64,000 nucleotides of DNA from the NCBI GenBank assembly GCA_934661195.1, contig CAKUJD010000011.1:1-64000 (forward strand), in the 5' to 3' direction. This document shows positions 16,842-25,995 of this stretch, in pieces. The translations under genes were made by a program, and so were the position numbers. This stretch comes from an uncultured Muribaculaceae bacterium. Lineage in GTDB: Bacteria > Bacteroidota > Bacteroidia > Bacteroidales > Muribaculaceae. The first letter of the stretch is position 1. Each line of letters opens with the position of its first letter. The notes beneath the pieces are model-generated. The model was not told the DNA's origin. It made no database searches and saw only the letters and a program-made list of their open reading frames with translations.

Positions 16842-18036
16842 ATGAAAATCAGGAGTTTACTCATTGCGCTGCAGCAATGACTGCTGGCAGTGTTGCGGCC
16901 CAAAGCAGCAGCTATGTACCGCTGGTGCGCGAAGGCGCAACGTGGAAATACCGTGCCGACCAAGCGACTATGCAATATCAATATATCGTTAGAGAGGCAT
17001 TTATCGGCGACACCGTGATTGATGGAGTCACATACAAAAAATTGTATGCCACCCCCTACGAAACCATTGATGTGGCCGTGGAGAAGCCGGTGGCCTTTAT
17101 GCGTCAGGATGGCCGACAGGTGTATGGTCTGTATGCCAACGAATCCAGAGGCCAGATGGGCTACGTGAAGGATATGCCTAACGGTGAGAAGATGTTTTAT
17201 GACTTTGCCAACCCTGCAAATCTGGGATATCAAGTCGACAGCACTTGCTACACCTCCATTGCCGGCCACGAATGCCTCACATTTGCGGTCAGGTTGTCGG
17301 ATCCCGCACGACTTATCGAGGGGTACGGAATTGACGGCGATTGCGCTGGTGATCTCAGCATTCCAGGTACTCATATTGCAACGGGTGGCTTTGAGCGTTA
17401 CTTCAGCCTCAGCTCGGTTGAGGAGAACGGCAAGGAGGTGCTGCGCGGCGACTGCCCAGACAACGGAATCAACATAAGCTACGGGTACGGCGTAAGTTAC
17501 AAAAAGCGTCAGTCGGCGCCAACAGCCTTGCAGTCTTCAGCGAGGAGTCTTTTAGCGGCAGTCAAGTGAAGATAGCTTCAAGCCTCAAGCTCGAAAACCA
17601 TCCGTTTGCCGTAACCGAAATTGCCAACGACGGATTTGCCGGCAAGTCTGCCGTCAACTATCTCGAGATCCCCGCCTCGGTGACGCGCGTGGGTGCGCGC
17701 GCCTTTAGCGGCACCAGCCTCGCCACCATCTACAACCGCAGCGCAGTGCCCCAAACGGTGGGCGAGGGCGCATTTGCAGGCGTGGATAAGGGCGCATGCC
17801 ACCTCTACGTGCCGCAGGGCAGCGTGGAAGCCTACAAGGCCGCTCCTGAGTGGAAGGACTTCATCATCAACCCCGAGTACACAGGCGTTGACCAGAACGT
17901 GGCCGCCAAGGCAGTGGCCGCAGTGGACTACATCAGCCCCTCGGGCGTGAAGAGCGCACAGCCGCAGCCGGGCGTCAACATCGTGGTCACCACCTACACC
18001 GACGGCAGCCGCGCCGTGAGCAAGCAGCTGCACTAA
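16842..18036 (+). pseudogene. BspA-like secreted leucine-rich-repeat protein gene, frame broken twice
   Basis: The frame from 16842 encodes MKIRSLLIAL and then stops. The +2 frame from 16877 continues the signal peptide as MTAGSVAAQS. Restoring one G (CTGGCAGCA instead of CTGCAGCA near 16870) yields a perfect signal sequence. That frame runs about 210 residues and then leaves register near a five-A run at 17501-17505. A sixth A would continue as KKASVGANSLAVFSEESFSG into the last frame. The last frame contains a BspA-type repeat (YLEIPASVTRVGARAFSGTS, then EGAFAGV) and a short sorting-like tail around GVNIVVTTYTDGSRAV. Family assignment is good; the functional state is uncertain. Confidence 0.7.
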
Positions 18037-18086
18037 CCTGCATCGTTGCCGAATCAACAGTTGGTTAATAGATTTTAAGAGTTTAG

Positions 18087-18130
18087 CGACAATAGCGACA
18101 ATGGAACGCGTTCCATTGTCGCTATTGTCG
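18087..18130. repeat. 44-bp perfect palindrome of the GACAATAGnGACAATGG repeat family
   Basis: Bases 18087-18108 are the exact reverse complement of 18109-18130, centred on AACGCGTT. CCATTGTCGCTATTGTCGTCTAA here corresponds to CCATTGTCTCTATTGTCGTCTAA at 42705-42726. It lies between the BspA-like gene and nrnA, where it could act as a terminator. No T tract follows. Confidence 0.8.
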
Positions 18131-18223
18131 TCTAAGGGAGTCGAAAGCGGCGCAATGTGTTAATGTGTGTGATAATGCCGCCATTTTAGGCGGCAATGGT
18201 CGTGGGCAATGCCGAAAAATGCC

Positions 18224-18231
18224 TACCTTTG
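18224..18231 (+). promoter_or_regulatory. Candidate -7 box (TACCTTTG) for nrnA
   Basis: TACCTTTG matches TAnnTTTG, 60 bases before the ATG at 18292. No clear TTTG is visible at -33. Confidence 0.4.
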
Positions 18232-18291
18232 CACTAAGTAGTGCCTTTAAAATGCAAGGCGCTGCATATTAAGTGAAAACAAACAGCTTAG

Positions 18292-19329
18292 ATGATAAAG
18301 TCGATAATTGACAGCAAAACCATCGACCGCCTGGCCCAAATGCTGCGCGGAGTGAAAAATGTGGTCGTCACATGCCACCTGTCGCCCGACGGCGACGCCA
18401 TGGGCTCGTCGATGGGCCTGTGCCGCCTGCTGCGCAACATGGGCAAGAACGCCACAGTCATCACCCCCGACCAGTATCCGCGCTCGCTGCAGTTTATGGA
18501 GGGCACGCGCGACGTGGTGGTGTATTCGCGCAACATGGCGCATGCGCGCCTGCTCATGTCGCGGGCCGAGCTGGTGTTTTGCCTCGACTTCAACGTGCTG
18601 CAGCGCATCGACCAGCTGGGCCGAGAGCTGGAGCGCGTCAGGGCACCCAAGGTGCTCATCGACCACCACCTCGACCCCGACACCACATTCGACCTGCGCA
18701 TTTCGTTTCCCGAGGCGTCGTCGACATGTGAACTCGTGTTCCGCACCGTGATGCAGCTGGGGCTGCTGCGCTACATGGACCGCACCGTGGCCGAGAACCT
18801 CTACACGGGTCTGATGACCGACACCGGCAACTTCACCTACAGCTGCAACGACCCCGAGATATTCGAGATAGTGGCCATGCTCATGCAGAAGGACATCGAC
18901 CGCGCTGCGCTCTATAAGCAGGCCATGAACACCTTCAGTGCCGACTGCCTGCGCCTGCAGGGCTTTGCCCTGTCGCAGAAAATGGAGGTGGTTCCGCAAA
19001 AGCGGGCCGCCATCATTGCCCTGACGGCGGCCGAACTGCAGCAGTTCAACTATGTGAAGGGCGACACCGAGGGCCTGGTCAACAAGCCGCTGGCCATTCC
19101 AGGTGTGTGCTGGAGCGTGCTGCTGCGCGAGGATGCCGACAAGGTGAAGGTGTCGATGCGCAGCGAGGGCGACTTTGCCGTCAACACCCTGTGCCACGAC
19201 TACTTTGGCGGCGGAGGGCACAAAAACGCCGCCGGCGGCGAAACCAAGGACGGCCTCGACAAGGCGCTGCAGACGGTGTATGACATACTCGACTCGCTGC
19301 CCGACGCCAACGGCGAAAGCGAGCCCTGA
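18292..19329 (+). CDS. nrnA: DHH-family phosphoesterase, oligoribonuclease/pAp phosphatase NrnA-like
   Basis: A 345-residue DHH/DHHA1 protein. Metal-binding motifs in order: HLSPDGDAMGSS, VFCLDFN, VLIDHHLDP (the DHH motif itself) and MTDTGNFTYS. The DHHA1 substrate-binding signature GGGGHKNAAGG is near residue 305-315. This family degrades 2-5 nt RNA to mononucleotides and dephosphorylates 3'-phosphoadenosine 5'-phosphate. Length and motifs are complete. It is followed after 50 bases by the DUF4827 lipoprotein gene and then glmM on the same strand, an order I recall as common in Bacteroidales. Confidence 0.9.
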   Translation: MIKSIIDSKTIDRLAQMLRGVKNVVVTCHLSPDGDAMGSSMGLCRLLRNMGKNATVITPDQYPRSLQFMEGTRDVVVYSRNMAHARLLMSRAELVFCLDFNVLQRIDQLGRELERVRAPKVLIDHHLDPDTTFDLRISFPEASSTCELVFRTVMQLGLLRYMDRTVAENLYTGLMTDTGNFTYSCNDPEIFEIVAMLMQKDIDRAALYKQAMNTFSADCLRLQGFALSQKMEVVPQKRAAIIALTAAELQQFNYVKGDTEGLVNKPLAIPGVCWSVLLREDADKVKVSMRSEGDFAVNTLCHDYFGGGGHKNAAGGETKDGLDKALQTVYDILDSLPDANGESEP

Positions 19330-19379
19330 AATCAGTGAAACAAAAAAACAGAAATACAACACAACACGCAGACAGCAAT

Positions 19380-19955
19380 ATGAAATCAAAACTCATTCTC
19401 ATAATCGCGGCGGCAGTGGCCGCGCTCTCAGCAATCACTTCGTGCAGCAGCGGCGAAAGCTATGCCGACCAGCTCAACGACGAGCGCCACGCCACCAACC
19501 ACTTCCTGGCCAACTACCGCGTGGAGGATAAAATCCCCGACGACACCGTGTTTGAAACCGGCAAGGACGCACCGTTCTACAAACTCGACGAGGACGGCAA
19601 CGTGTATATGCAGGTCATCCGCTACACCAAGCACAGTGCCGACAGCGCCAAGACGTCGCAAAACATCTACTTCCGCTACACGCGCTACAATCTGCTCTAC
19701 CTCTACAACGAGGGCGACTGGAGCGGATCGGGCAACGCCGACGACATGAGCCAGGAGCCCGCCTACTTCCAGTATAACAACTACTCGATGCCGCAGTCGT
19801 CGGAATGGGGCTATGGCGTGCAGATGCCGCTGTGGTATCTGGGCGTCGACAGCGAGGTGAACATTGTGGTGAAGTCGCAATACGGCAAAAGCAGCGAAAT
19901 CTCATATGTGGTGCCGTTCATGTACCACATCCGCTACTTCCGCAGCCGCGTTTAG
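19380..19955 (+). CDS. DUF4827-family lipoprotein
   Basis: A 191-residue predicted lipoprotein with lipobox SAITSC (Cys at residue 21-22). The start at ATG 19380 is chosen over an upstream in-frame codon because it gives a standard lipoprotein signal. The mature part resembles the DUF4827 family, which has a weak FKBP-like/peptidyl-prolyl isomerase fold. YADQLNDERHATNHFLANYRV and the C-terminal WGYGVQMPLWYLGV match what I recall of that family. It sits between nrnA and glmM. Function unknown; periplasmic side of the outer membrane is likely. Confidence 0.75.
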   Translation: MKSKLILIIAAAVAALSAITSCSSGESYADQLNDERHATNHFLANYRVEDKIPDDTVFETGKDAPFYKLDEDGNVYMQVIRYTKHSADSAKTSQNIYFRYTRYNLLYLYNEGDWSGSGNADDMSQEPAYFQYNNYSMPQSSEWGYGVQMPLWYLGVDSEVNIVVKSQYGKSSEISYVVPFMYHIRYFRSRV

Positions 19956-20026
19956 CGCACCACACAGCCCCCTCCGGGCTGGCTGAAATCGCCAATACGA
20001 ACTAACATCTAACAATACAATTAACT

Positions 20027-21412
20027 ATGTCACTAATCAAATCAATTTCAGGCATCCGCGGAACCATCGGCGGCCCTGCCGGCGATGGCCTCACACCTCT
20101 CGACATTGTGAAGTTCACGAGTGCCTACGCAACATTCATCCGCCGCAACACCAAGCAGACCAGCAACGTGATAGTGGTTGGCCGCGACGCGCGCCTCTCG
20201 GGCACCATGGTGCTCGATGTGGTGGTGGGCACACTCATAGGCATGGGCTTTGAGGTGGTGAACATCGGCATGGCCACAACCCCAACTACCGAACTCGCTG
20301 TGGTGTGGGAGAAAGCCTGCGGCGGCATCATCATCACAGCCTCGCACAACCCCAAGCAGTGGAATGCGCTTAAGTTGCTCAACGAGCGCGGCGAGTTTCT
20401 CACCGACGCCGAGGGCAAAGAGGTGCTGCGCCTGGCCGAGGCCGAAGACTTCGACTATGCCGAAGTCGACAATCTGGGCTACGAAAGCAAAAACGACACA
20501 TATCTGCGCCGGCACATCGATGCTGTGCTCAACCTCAAACTCGTCGATGTTGAGGCCATCAAGAAGGCCAACTTCACCGTGGCTGTCGATGCCGTCAACT
20601 CAATCGGCGGCGTGGCCATTCCCCGCCTGCTCGAGAAGCTGGGCGTGAAAAATGTGGTGAAGCTCTTCTGCGAGCCCACTGGCAACTTCGGCCACACTCC
20701 CGAACCCATCCCGCAAAACCTCACCGCCATTGCCGACTACATGAAGCAGGGCAAGGCCGATGTGGGCTTTGTGGTCGATCCCGACGTTGACCGCCTTGCC
20801 ATAATCATGGAAAATGGCGAGTTCTTCGTTGAGGAATACACGCTGGTGGCTGTGGCCGACTATGTGCTGTCGCAAACTCCCGGCGCCACTGTGAGCAACC
20901 TCTCGTCGTCGCGCGCGCTGCGCGATGTCACCGAGAAGCACGGCTGCAGCTACACAGCTGCCGCCGTGGGCGAGGTGAACGTGACCACTGAGATGCGCCG
21001 CACCGGTGCCGTGATTGGCGGCGAGGGCAACGGCGGAGTCATCTATCCCGAACTGCACTATGGCCGCGACGCTCTGGTGGGCGTGGCCCTCTTCCTCACT
21101 CTGCTGGCCAAGAGCGGCATGAAGGTGAGCGAGCTCAAAAAGACCTATCCGCAGTATGCCATTGCCAAGACCAAGCTCGAGCTGAAGCCCGGCATGGATG
21201 TCGACAAGATTCTCAATGCCGTCAAGGAGCACTATGCAGGCGAGAAGCTCACCACCATCGACGGCGTGAAGATCGACTTCGCCGACGGCTGGGCACATCT
21301 GCGCAAGAGCAACACCGAGCCCATCATTCGCATCTACAGCGAGGCCCACACCATGCAGGAGGCCGAGCAACTGGGCGAAAACGTGCGCAAAATCGTTGAA
21401 AGCCTCTGCTAA
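20027..21412 (+). CDS. glmM: Phosphoglucosamine mutase
   Basis: A 461-residue alpha-D-phosphohexomutase. The active-site serine is in IITASHNPKQWNALKLL. The Mg loop is VDPDVDRLAI, the sugar-binding loop is GGEGNGGVI, and the phosphate-binding loop is RKSNTEPIIRIYSE. GlmM converts glucosamine-6-phosphate to glucosamine-1-phosphate for UDP-GlcNAc and thus for peptidoglycan and lipid A. The GEGNGG loop favours GlmM-type over phosphomannomutase-type specificity, though dual activity is known in the superfamily. A terminator follows at 21447. Confidence 0.88.
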   Translation: MSLIKSISGIRGTIGGPAGDGLTPLDIVKFTSAYATFIRRNTKQTSNVIVVGRDARLSGTMVLDVVVGTLIGMGFEVVNIGMATTPTTELAVVWEKACGGIIITASHNPKQWNALKLLNERGEFLTDAEGKEVLRLAEAEDFDYAEVDNLGYESKNDTYLRRHIDAVLNLKLVDVEAIKKANFTVAVDAVNSIGGVAIPRLLEKLGVKNVVKLFCEPTGNFGHTPEPIPQNLTAIADYMKQGKADVGFVVDPDVDRLAIIMENGEFFVEEYTLVAVADYVLSQTPGATVSNLSSSRALRDVTEKHGCSYTAAAVGEVNVTTEMRRTGAVIGGEGNGGVIYPELHYGRDALVGVALFLTLLAKSGMKVSELKKTYPQYAIAKTKLELKPGMDVDKILNAVKEHYAGEKLTTIDGVKIDFADGWAHLRKSNTEPIIRIYSEAHTMQEAEQLGENVRKIVESLC

Positions 21413-21446
21413 TCAAGCAGCCGCATCATAAAAATATAGAGTCACA

Positions 21447-21496
21447 CAGGCTGCCGCCCCGCAAAAAAAGTGGACGGCAGCCTGCGTGCGTTTTTA
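21447..21496 (+). terminator. Rho-independent terminator of glmM
   Basis: CAGGCTGCCG (21447-21456) pairs with CGGCAGCCTG (21475-21484), with an 18-base loop and then CGTGCGTTTTT. Confidence 0.75.
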
Positions 21497-21529
21497 ATGT
21501 GCGGCGCCGCCAAACCAATCCAATTTGAT

Positions 21530-22654
21530 ATGAACAACTCCTACAGCCATTTGCGAATAATCCACCTTGTGTCAAACAAAGCCTGGGGCGGGGGCGAGCG
21601 CTACGCCCTCGACCTGATGCGCGCTCTTGCGGCCCACGGCCACGAGGTGACCGCCGCCGTGCGCGCCGGCAGCGCGGCCATTGAGCCAATCAGGCAGGCC
21701 GGCATAGCAGTGATGGCAATGCCGCTGCGTGGCATGGCCGACGCCGTGAGTGCATGGCGTCTTGCCACCCTCATTGGCCGCACCCCCTGTGTGGTGCATG
21801 TGCACAACTTCAAGGACGTGGCCACTGCGGCCCTGGCCCGCACGCTGGCCCGCAACCGCCGCACCGCCATAGTGGTTACGCGCCACCTTGCGCGCCCCGG
21901 CAAGACCGATGCGCTGCACTCGATGCTTTACCGCGCCGCCGATGCTGTGGTGTTTGTGTCGCAGTTTGCCCTCAATGCCTTCATGGCTGCTTCGCCGAGG
22001 GTCGATGGCGGCAAGCTCACCGTGATCCACAACAGCATATTGCCGCCCACCGCGCCAGCGCAGCTTGTGCCCGACTTGCGCGCGCAGTTGCGCCTGGGCC
22101 CGGGCCAGCGGCTGATGATGTTTCATGGTCGCCTGTCGCCCGAAAAAGGCGTTGAGGTGCTTGTCGACGCCCTTGCCTCAATCGGCGCTGGCAATTGGCA
22201 CTTGGCTGTGGCTGGCACTGGCAGCAAACACTACGAGGCCGCTCTGCGCGCCATGGTGGCGCAGAGCGGCCTCTCGGATAGTGTTACGTTTTTGGGATTC
22301 AGAAGCGACGTGATGCCACTCATTGCCCAGTGCGACTTTGGCGTGCTGCCATCGGTGTGCCCCGAGGCGTTTGGGCTGGCCAACCTTGAATACATGATGT
22401 GCGGCAAGCCTCACATAGCCACCAGCAGCGGGGCGCAGCCCGAGTTTGTGCGCGATGGCGTCGACGGCCTCGTGGTGGAGCCTGGCAACGCCAAAGCCCT
22501 TGCCGCCGCTGTGTCGCGCCTGCTGTCGCGCCCCGAGCTGTGCTGCCAGATGGGTGCCGCCGCCGCGGCCCACTATGCCGACAGCCTCACCTACGACCGC
22601 TTCTATGCGGCCATGCTGGCCACCTATGGCCGTGCCCTCAGCTCAAGGCTATAG
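21530..22654 (+). CDS. Glycosyltransferase family 4 protein
   Basis: A 374-residue GT-B glycosyltransferase. The N-terminal Rossmann domain opens IIHLVSNKAWGGGERYALDL. The C-terminal GT4 domain has MMFHGRLSPEKGVEVLVDAL and the donor-binding EX7E motif in CPEAFGLANLEYMMCGKP. The start at 21530 (MNNSYSHL) is chosen because the open frame upstream crosses the glmM terminator. There is no polysaccharide cluster around it, so the acceptor is unknown; LPS core or O-antigen is an inference from frequent roles of lone GT4 enzymes. Its end overlaps the end of the convergent 754-aa gene by six bases. Confidence 0.88.
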   Translation: MNNSYSHLRIIHLVSNKAWGGGERYALDLMRALAAHGHEVTAAVRAGSAAIEPIRQAGIAVMAMPLRGMADAVSAWRLATLIGRTPCVVHVHNFKDVATAALARTLARNRRTAIVVTRHLARPGKTDALHSMLYRAADAVVFVSQFALNAFMAASPRVDGGKLTVIHNSILPPTAPAQLVPDLRAQLRLGPGQRLMMFHGRLSPEKGVEVLVDALASIGAGNWHLAVAGTGSKHYEAALRAMVAQSGLSDSVTFLGFRSDVMPLIAQCDFGVLPSVCPEAFGLANLEYMMCGKPHIATSSGAQPEFVRDGVDGLVVEPGNAKALAAAVSRLLSRPELCCQMGAAAAAHYADSLTYDRFYAAMLATYGRALSSRL

Positions 22655-24913
22655 CCACCACGTGCGCATGGCCCTGCCGGGCTTGTCGGTGCGCCAGTTG
22701 TAGGTGAGGTCGTCAATGGTGATGCGCTTGGTTTTTGCAGCGTCGGTCTGCGCGTGGCTGCGTGCGGCGTTTATGAACTGGCGCAGCACGTCGCACTTCA
22801 AAACCTTCATGTTGATGCCGTTGACCTCTTGGAGGTTGGCCGACAAGAAATTCACCAGATTTGCAAGAGCCCCATAGCGTTTGCTCTGCGGTTTCAGCGC
22901 AATGCTTTCCTCGCCAGTGGTGATGTCATACGTTTCCTCATACCAGTCATCAGTTGGAATGAACGCCAGGGCATAGTAGGCGTCGCATTGCATCTTCTTG
23001 TCGCCGTTAAGCTTGCACTCGTTGAGGTATTTCATGGCTTGCGCGGCATAGTCGAGCTCGCCCGTGTGTGCCGTGTCGCCCATGTGCTTGATGTAGTGGG
23101 TCAGATACCAGCAGTCGCCATACACCGATGCCTGGTAGTAGGCCACGGCCAGACTGTAGGCCTTGTCGGTCTTTTCGGCAGTGTTGCCGGCGGCATTGTA
23201 TGCCTTGATCGTCTGCTCCATGTACTGGCAGAATTGCAGCTTCTGGTTCGATGTGATGCGGGTGCGGGTGTCCACAGGGCCGTCGTCGCTCCAGTCGCGC
23301 ACTTTCACCCTCTCATACCACGCTGGGGTGGTGAAACTGCGCTTTGAGGCGTAGAGCGCTATGTTTTGTCCCGACAAGAACTCGAGCGACACCTGCTTGA
23401 GCCACTGCTGCGCCATGTCAAACTTGCCCACAGCAATCAGCTTGGTGCCAATCACGTCGCAGAAGTAGTCCTTTGAGCGGTACACGTGGCTCTGCTCATA
23501 GGCGTGCAGGCGGTCACTGGGCTGGCTGGTGATATAGCGGTAATATGATATTAGTGTGCCTGGGTTTTGGCGCAGCACGTAGTCGCCTTCGTCATAGTTG
23601 TTGTCGACATCAGTGCCGCCATAGTATTGTGTTATGGCCTCCATTGCCATTGCCTCAGAGGGCCTTTTGGCCTCGATAAACATTGGCGACAGGCCCTTGA
23701 TGAGCACTTGGTCGCGCACGTCGGTGTAGTGGTTGCGCTTGCGCATGTAGTCGCTGCTGTATGCGGTCTCCTCCTTTATTTTGGTGTCGAGCCACTCGAG
23801 CTCGCCGGCCACATAGTTGCGGTATTCGCTGGTGGGCTTGCTGCTGGCGGTGGAAATCATCAGTTTCAGCGCGCGGGTGTTGTCGTGCATGCGCTGCGTG
23901 CCCTCCATGGTCATGGCCTTGCCGATGTGCTCAGCGGCAGCCTGGTAGTCGCCCAGCAGGTATTCGATCCACGCGGCGGCCGAGGCCCACATGGCGGGAG
24001 TCTTGCTCTCGCCGCGGCTCACCACGCCATTGGCCATGGTCACGAACCGCCGCGCCTCCAGGGCCAGGGCCTTGGCCTCTTTGCGGCTCATGCCGTCGCC
24101 ATATTCGTCGTCTTCGCTTTCGGGCTTGGCCAGCGCGTCGGCAGCGTCCTGCACGCGGTTGGCGAAACTCTGAATAAGGAATTGCAGCAGCGGCGCGTTG
24201 TGATCGGCGCGGTAGATATACTGGATCCCGGCTAGGTTCTGGTAGTTGTCCATCACGGCGCGCACGCTGGCATAGTCGCCCTGCTCCATGTAGATGTTGC
24301 AGGCCTGCAGCGTGCGGCCCGAGCGCAGCAGCGCGTTGGCATATATGTTGCGCATAGCGTCGCGCCACATGCCGGCAGGCAGCTTCTGCCCCACGGTGGT
24401 CCAGTAGGTGATGTTGCGCTGGTTGGCGCCCAGCAGCATGTTGCAGCGCATCACCAGCAGCGCGTATTGCTGGTTCAGTCGCTTGCCCTTGTAGGCCACC
24501 GCCGCTGCGCGCACCTGCGTCAGCTTGCGGGTGCGCGCAGCCTGGCTTGTCTTGTTGTACTCCCACGACTCCTGCGTCACCTCGCGGCTCACGTCAAGGT
24601 ATTTGTTGAGCCACGACGTGTAGGTGAGCATCTCCTGGTCGCCCAACTCGCGCGCACGCATCCTCACGGTGTCGCCGTAGGCAATGTAGCCATAGGGCTC
24701 GGCCTCTTTGCGGCCCATGTAGTCGGCCCAGTAGCGCGCAATCTGCCCGTAGTAGGCCGGCCGCTGGAACTCATAGATGCCCGTGGGCTGCGACGAGAAT
24801 TGCTCGTAGGGGATGATGCTGTACATGTAGTAGCTGCTTGGTCCATCCCAAATGCAGGCGTGTGCGGCCACCCACATCACGGCCAGCAGGCTAATTGCTA
24901 AAAATCTCTTCAT
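22649..24913 (-). CDS. Exported helical protein of unknown function (754 aa)
   Basis: I do not recognise a named family. The start at 24913 gives a good signal peptide (MKRFLAISLLAVMWVAAHA, then CIWDGPSSYY). The upstream alternative would put 15 polar residues before it. The mature protein is largely alpha-helical, with tetratricopeptide-like stretches such as EYLLGDYQAAAEHIGKAM and an acidic linker ESEDDEYGDG. It is rich in Tyr, Ala and Gln. Its start lies 23 bases inside the end of the lipoprotein gene at 24891-25823, so the two are translationally linked. A shared envelope function is inferred. Confidence 0.75.
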   Translation of the reverse strand: MKRFLAISLLAVMWVAAHACIWDGPSSYYMYSIIPYEQFSSQPTGIYEFQRPAYYGQIARYWADYMGRKEAEPYGYIAYGDTVRMRARELGDQEMLTYTSWLNKYLDVSREVTQESWEYNKTSQAARTRKLTQVRAAAVAYKGKRLNQQYALLVMRCNMLLGANQRNITYWTTVGQKLPAGMWRDAMRNIYANALLRSGRTLQACNIYMEQGDYASVRAVMDNYQNLAGIQYIYRADHNAPLLQFLIQSFANRVQDAADALAKPESEDDEYGDGMSRKEAKALALEARRFVTMANGVVSRGESKTPAMWASAAAWIEYLLGDYQAAAEHIGKAMTMEGTQRMHDNTRALKLMISTASSKPTSEYRNYVAGELEWLDTKIKEETAYSSDYMRKRNHYTDVRDQVLIKGLSPMFIEAKRPSEAMAMEAITQYYGGTDVDNNYDEGDYVLRQNPGTLISYYRYITSQPSDRLHAYEQSHVYRSKDYFCDVIGTKLIAVGKFDMAQQWLKQVSLEFLSGQNIALYASKRSFTTPAWYERVKVRDWSDDGPVDTRTRITSNQKLQFCQYMEQTIKAYNAAGNTAEKTDKAYSLAVAYYQASVYGDCWYLTHYIKHMGDTAHTGELDYAAQAMKYLNECKLNGDKKMQCDAYYALAFIPTDDWYEETYDITTGEESIALKPQSKRYGALANLVNFLSANLQEVNGINMKVLKCDVLRQFINAARSHAQTDAAKTKRITIDDLTYNWRTDKPGRAMRTWWL

Positions 24914-25823
24914 AGTCGTTAGTGTTGAAGTGTTTGTATGATGGTGAACTGATGTCATAGATTATGATTTCGCTGTTCACGCTGGCCTTCTCGCGGCCCA
25001 CGGCGCGCTTCACGGCCATGACGTCGGCCAGCGTGGGCTGGCGCACGGCAATGCTGTCGGTGGGCAGAATGGGGTACTCGTCCTTGCGGTGCACTATGCC
25101 CACAAACTCGCCCTCGCGAAATAGCACGTCGAGCCTGAAGGTGGGGTAGGCCGCCGCCAGCGGCAGCTTGTAGCCGCCCAGCCGCTTCAGGTAGGGGCGC
25201 ACATCGGCGATGTCGAGTATGGGCTTGCTGCACTCAAAATTGCGCACGTCGCCCGTGTTATACAGCATCAGCACTCCGCGGTCGGCAGGCGGCGGTGTTT
25301 GCGACAGCTGGTGCAGCCTTATGGTCACCGATGTGCCCATGCGGTGCTTGCGGGCTTCGCTGCGCACCGCGCGCATAAATGCGAAAAACGCCTGCTGCGT
25401 CGAGGCCGTCCAGTCGCAGTCAATCTGCATCTCATCCACACCGTCCACGCCGTTCTGCTCGCTTATCTGCGCCACGCGCCTCACCACCTTGCCTGCCAGG
25501 CCGGCCACGTCGCCGCCCAGGCAGTTGGGCATCACAAACACGGTGGGCACCACCTCCACTCCGCGCGGCGGCTGCTGTGCAAAGCGCACTGTGGCGTTGG
25601 GCTGAGGCTCTCCGTCCTTGTCAACCACGTCGAAGTAGCGCACATACAGCCGCTTCACCCCATGGCGGCTCATGAACTGCCGCTGCCCGTCGTCGAGCTT
25701 GAATGTGGTGCTCCAGTAGTAGGCCGAGTGCATGCCGGGCCCGCTTTGCCTGCTGCAGCAGGCCAGCAGGCCGGCAGCCATGGCTGTGATGACTATGATG
25801 AGTGTGATGGCTGTCTTTTTCAT
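24891..25823 (-). CDS. Lipoprotein, possibly DUF3142-like (GH-type barrel)
   Basis: A 310-residue predicted lipoprotein with lipobox AAGLLAC (Cys about residue 22). The segment VDEMQIDCDWTASTQQAFFAFM resembles the QIDxDxT motif of DUF3142 proteins, a family with a glycoside-hydrolase-like barrel. SAYYWSTTFKLD at the mature N-terminus fits the same idea. These matches are by memory and weak. It is the first gene of a two-gene operon, overlapping the next by 23 bases. Mature lipoproteins of this sort usually sit on the inner face of the outer membrane. Confidence 0.6.
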   Translation of the reverse strand: MKKTAITLIIVITAMAAGLLACCSRQSGPGMHSAYYWSTTFKLDDGQRQFMSRHGVKRLYVRYFDVVDKDGEPQPNATVRFAQQPPRGVEVVPTVFVMPNCLGGDVAGLAGKVVRRVAQISEQNGVDGVDEMQIDCDWTASTQQAFFAFMRAVRSEARKHRMGTSVTIRLHQLSQTPPPADRGVLMLYNTGDVRNFECSKPILDIADVRPYLKRLGGYKLPLAAAYPTFRLDVLFREGEFVGIVHRKDEYPILPTDSIAVRQPTLADVMAVKRAVGREKASVNSEIIIYDISSPSYKHFNTNDYEEIFSN

Positions 25824-25903
25824 CTCAATATTAATGGTGCGTCAATACTGTTTTCCAAAATTACGCTAAAAAGTGCAAACCATGTGCAGGTGGCACAAAA
25901 AAA

Positions 25904-25943
25904 GCAACAAAAAAAGCAACCCCGGCCAATTGGCTGGGGTTGC
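25904..25943 (-). terminator. Rho-independent terminator of the OmpA-family gene
   Basis: On the minus strand GCAACCCCAGCCA pairs with TGGCCGGGGTTGC (25916-25943), followed by TTTTTTTGTTGC. This is a textbook terminator about 53 bases after the stop codon. Confidence 0.85.
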
Positions 25944-25995
25944 TGAACTCATCCGCTAATTCTGTGGCGGATTGTTATCCTATCGGTGCGCCGAT

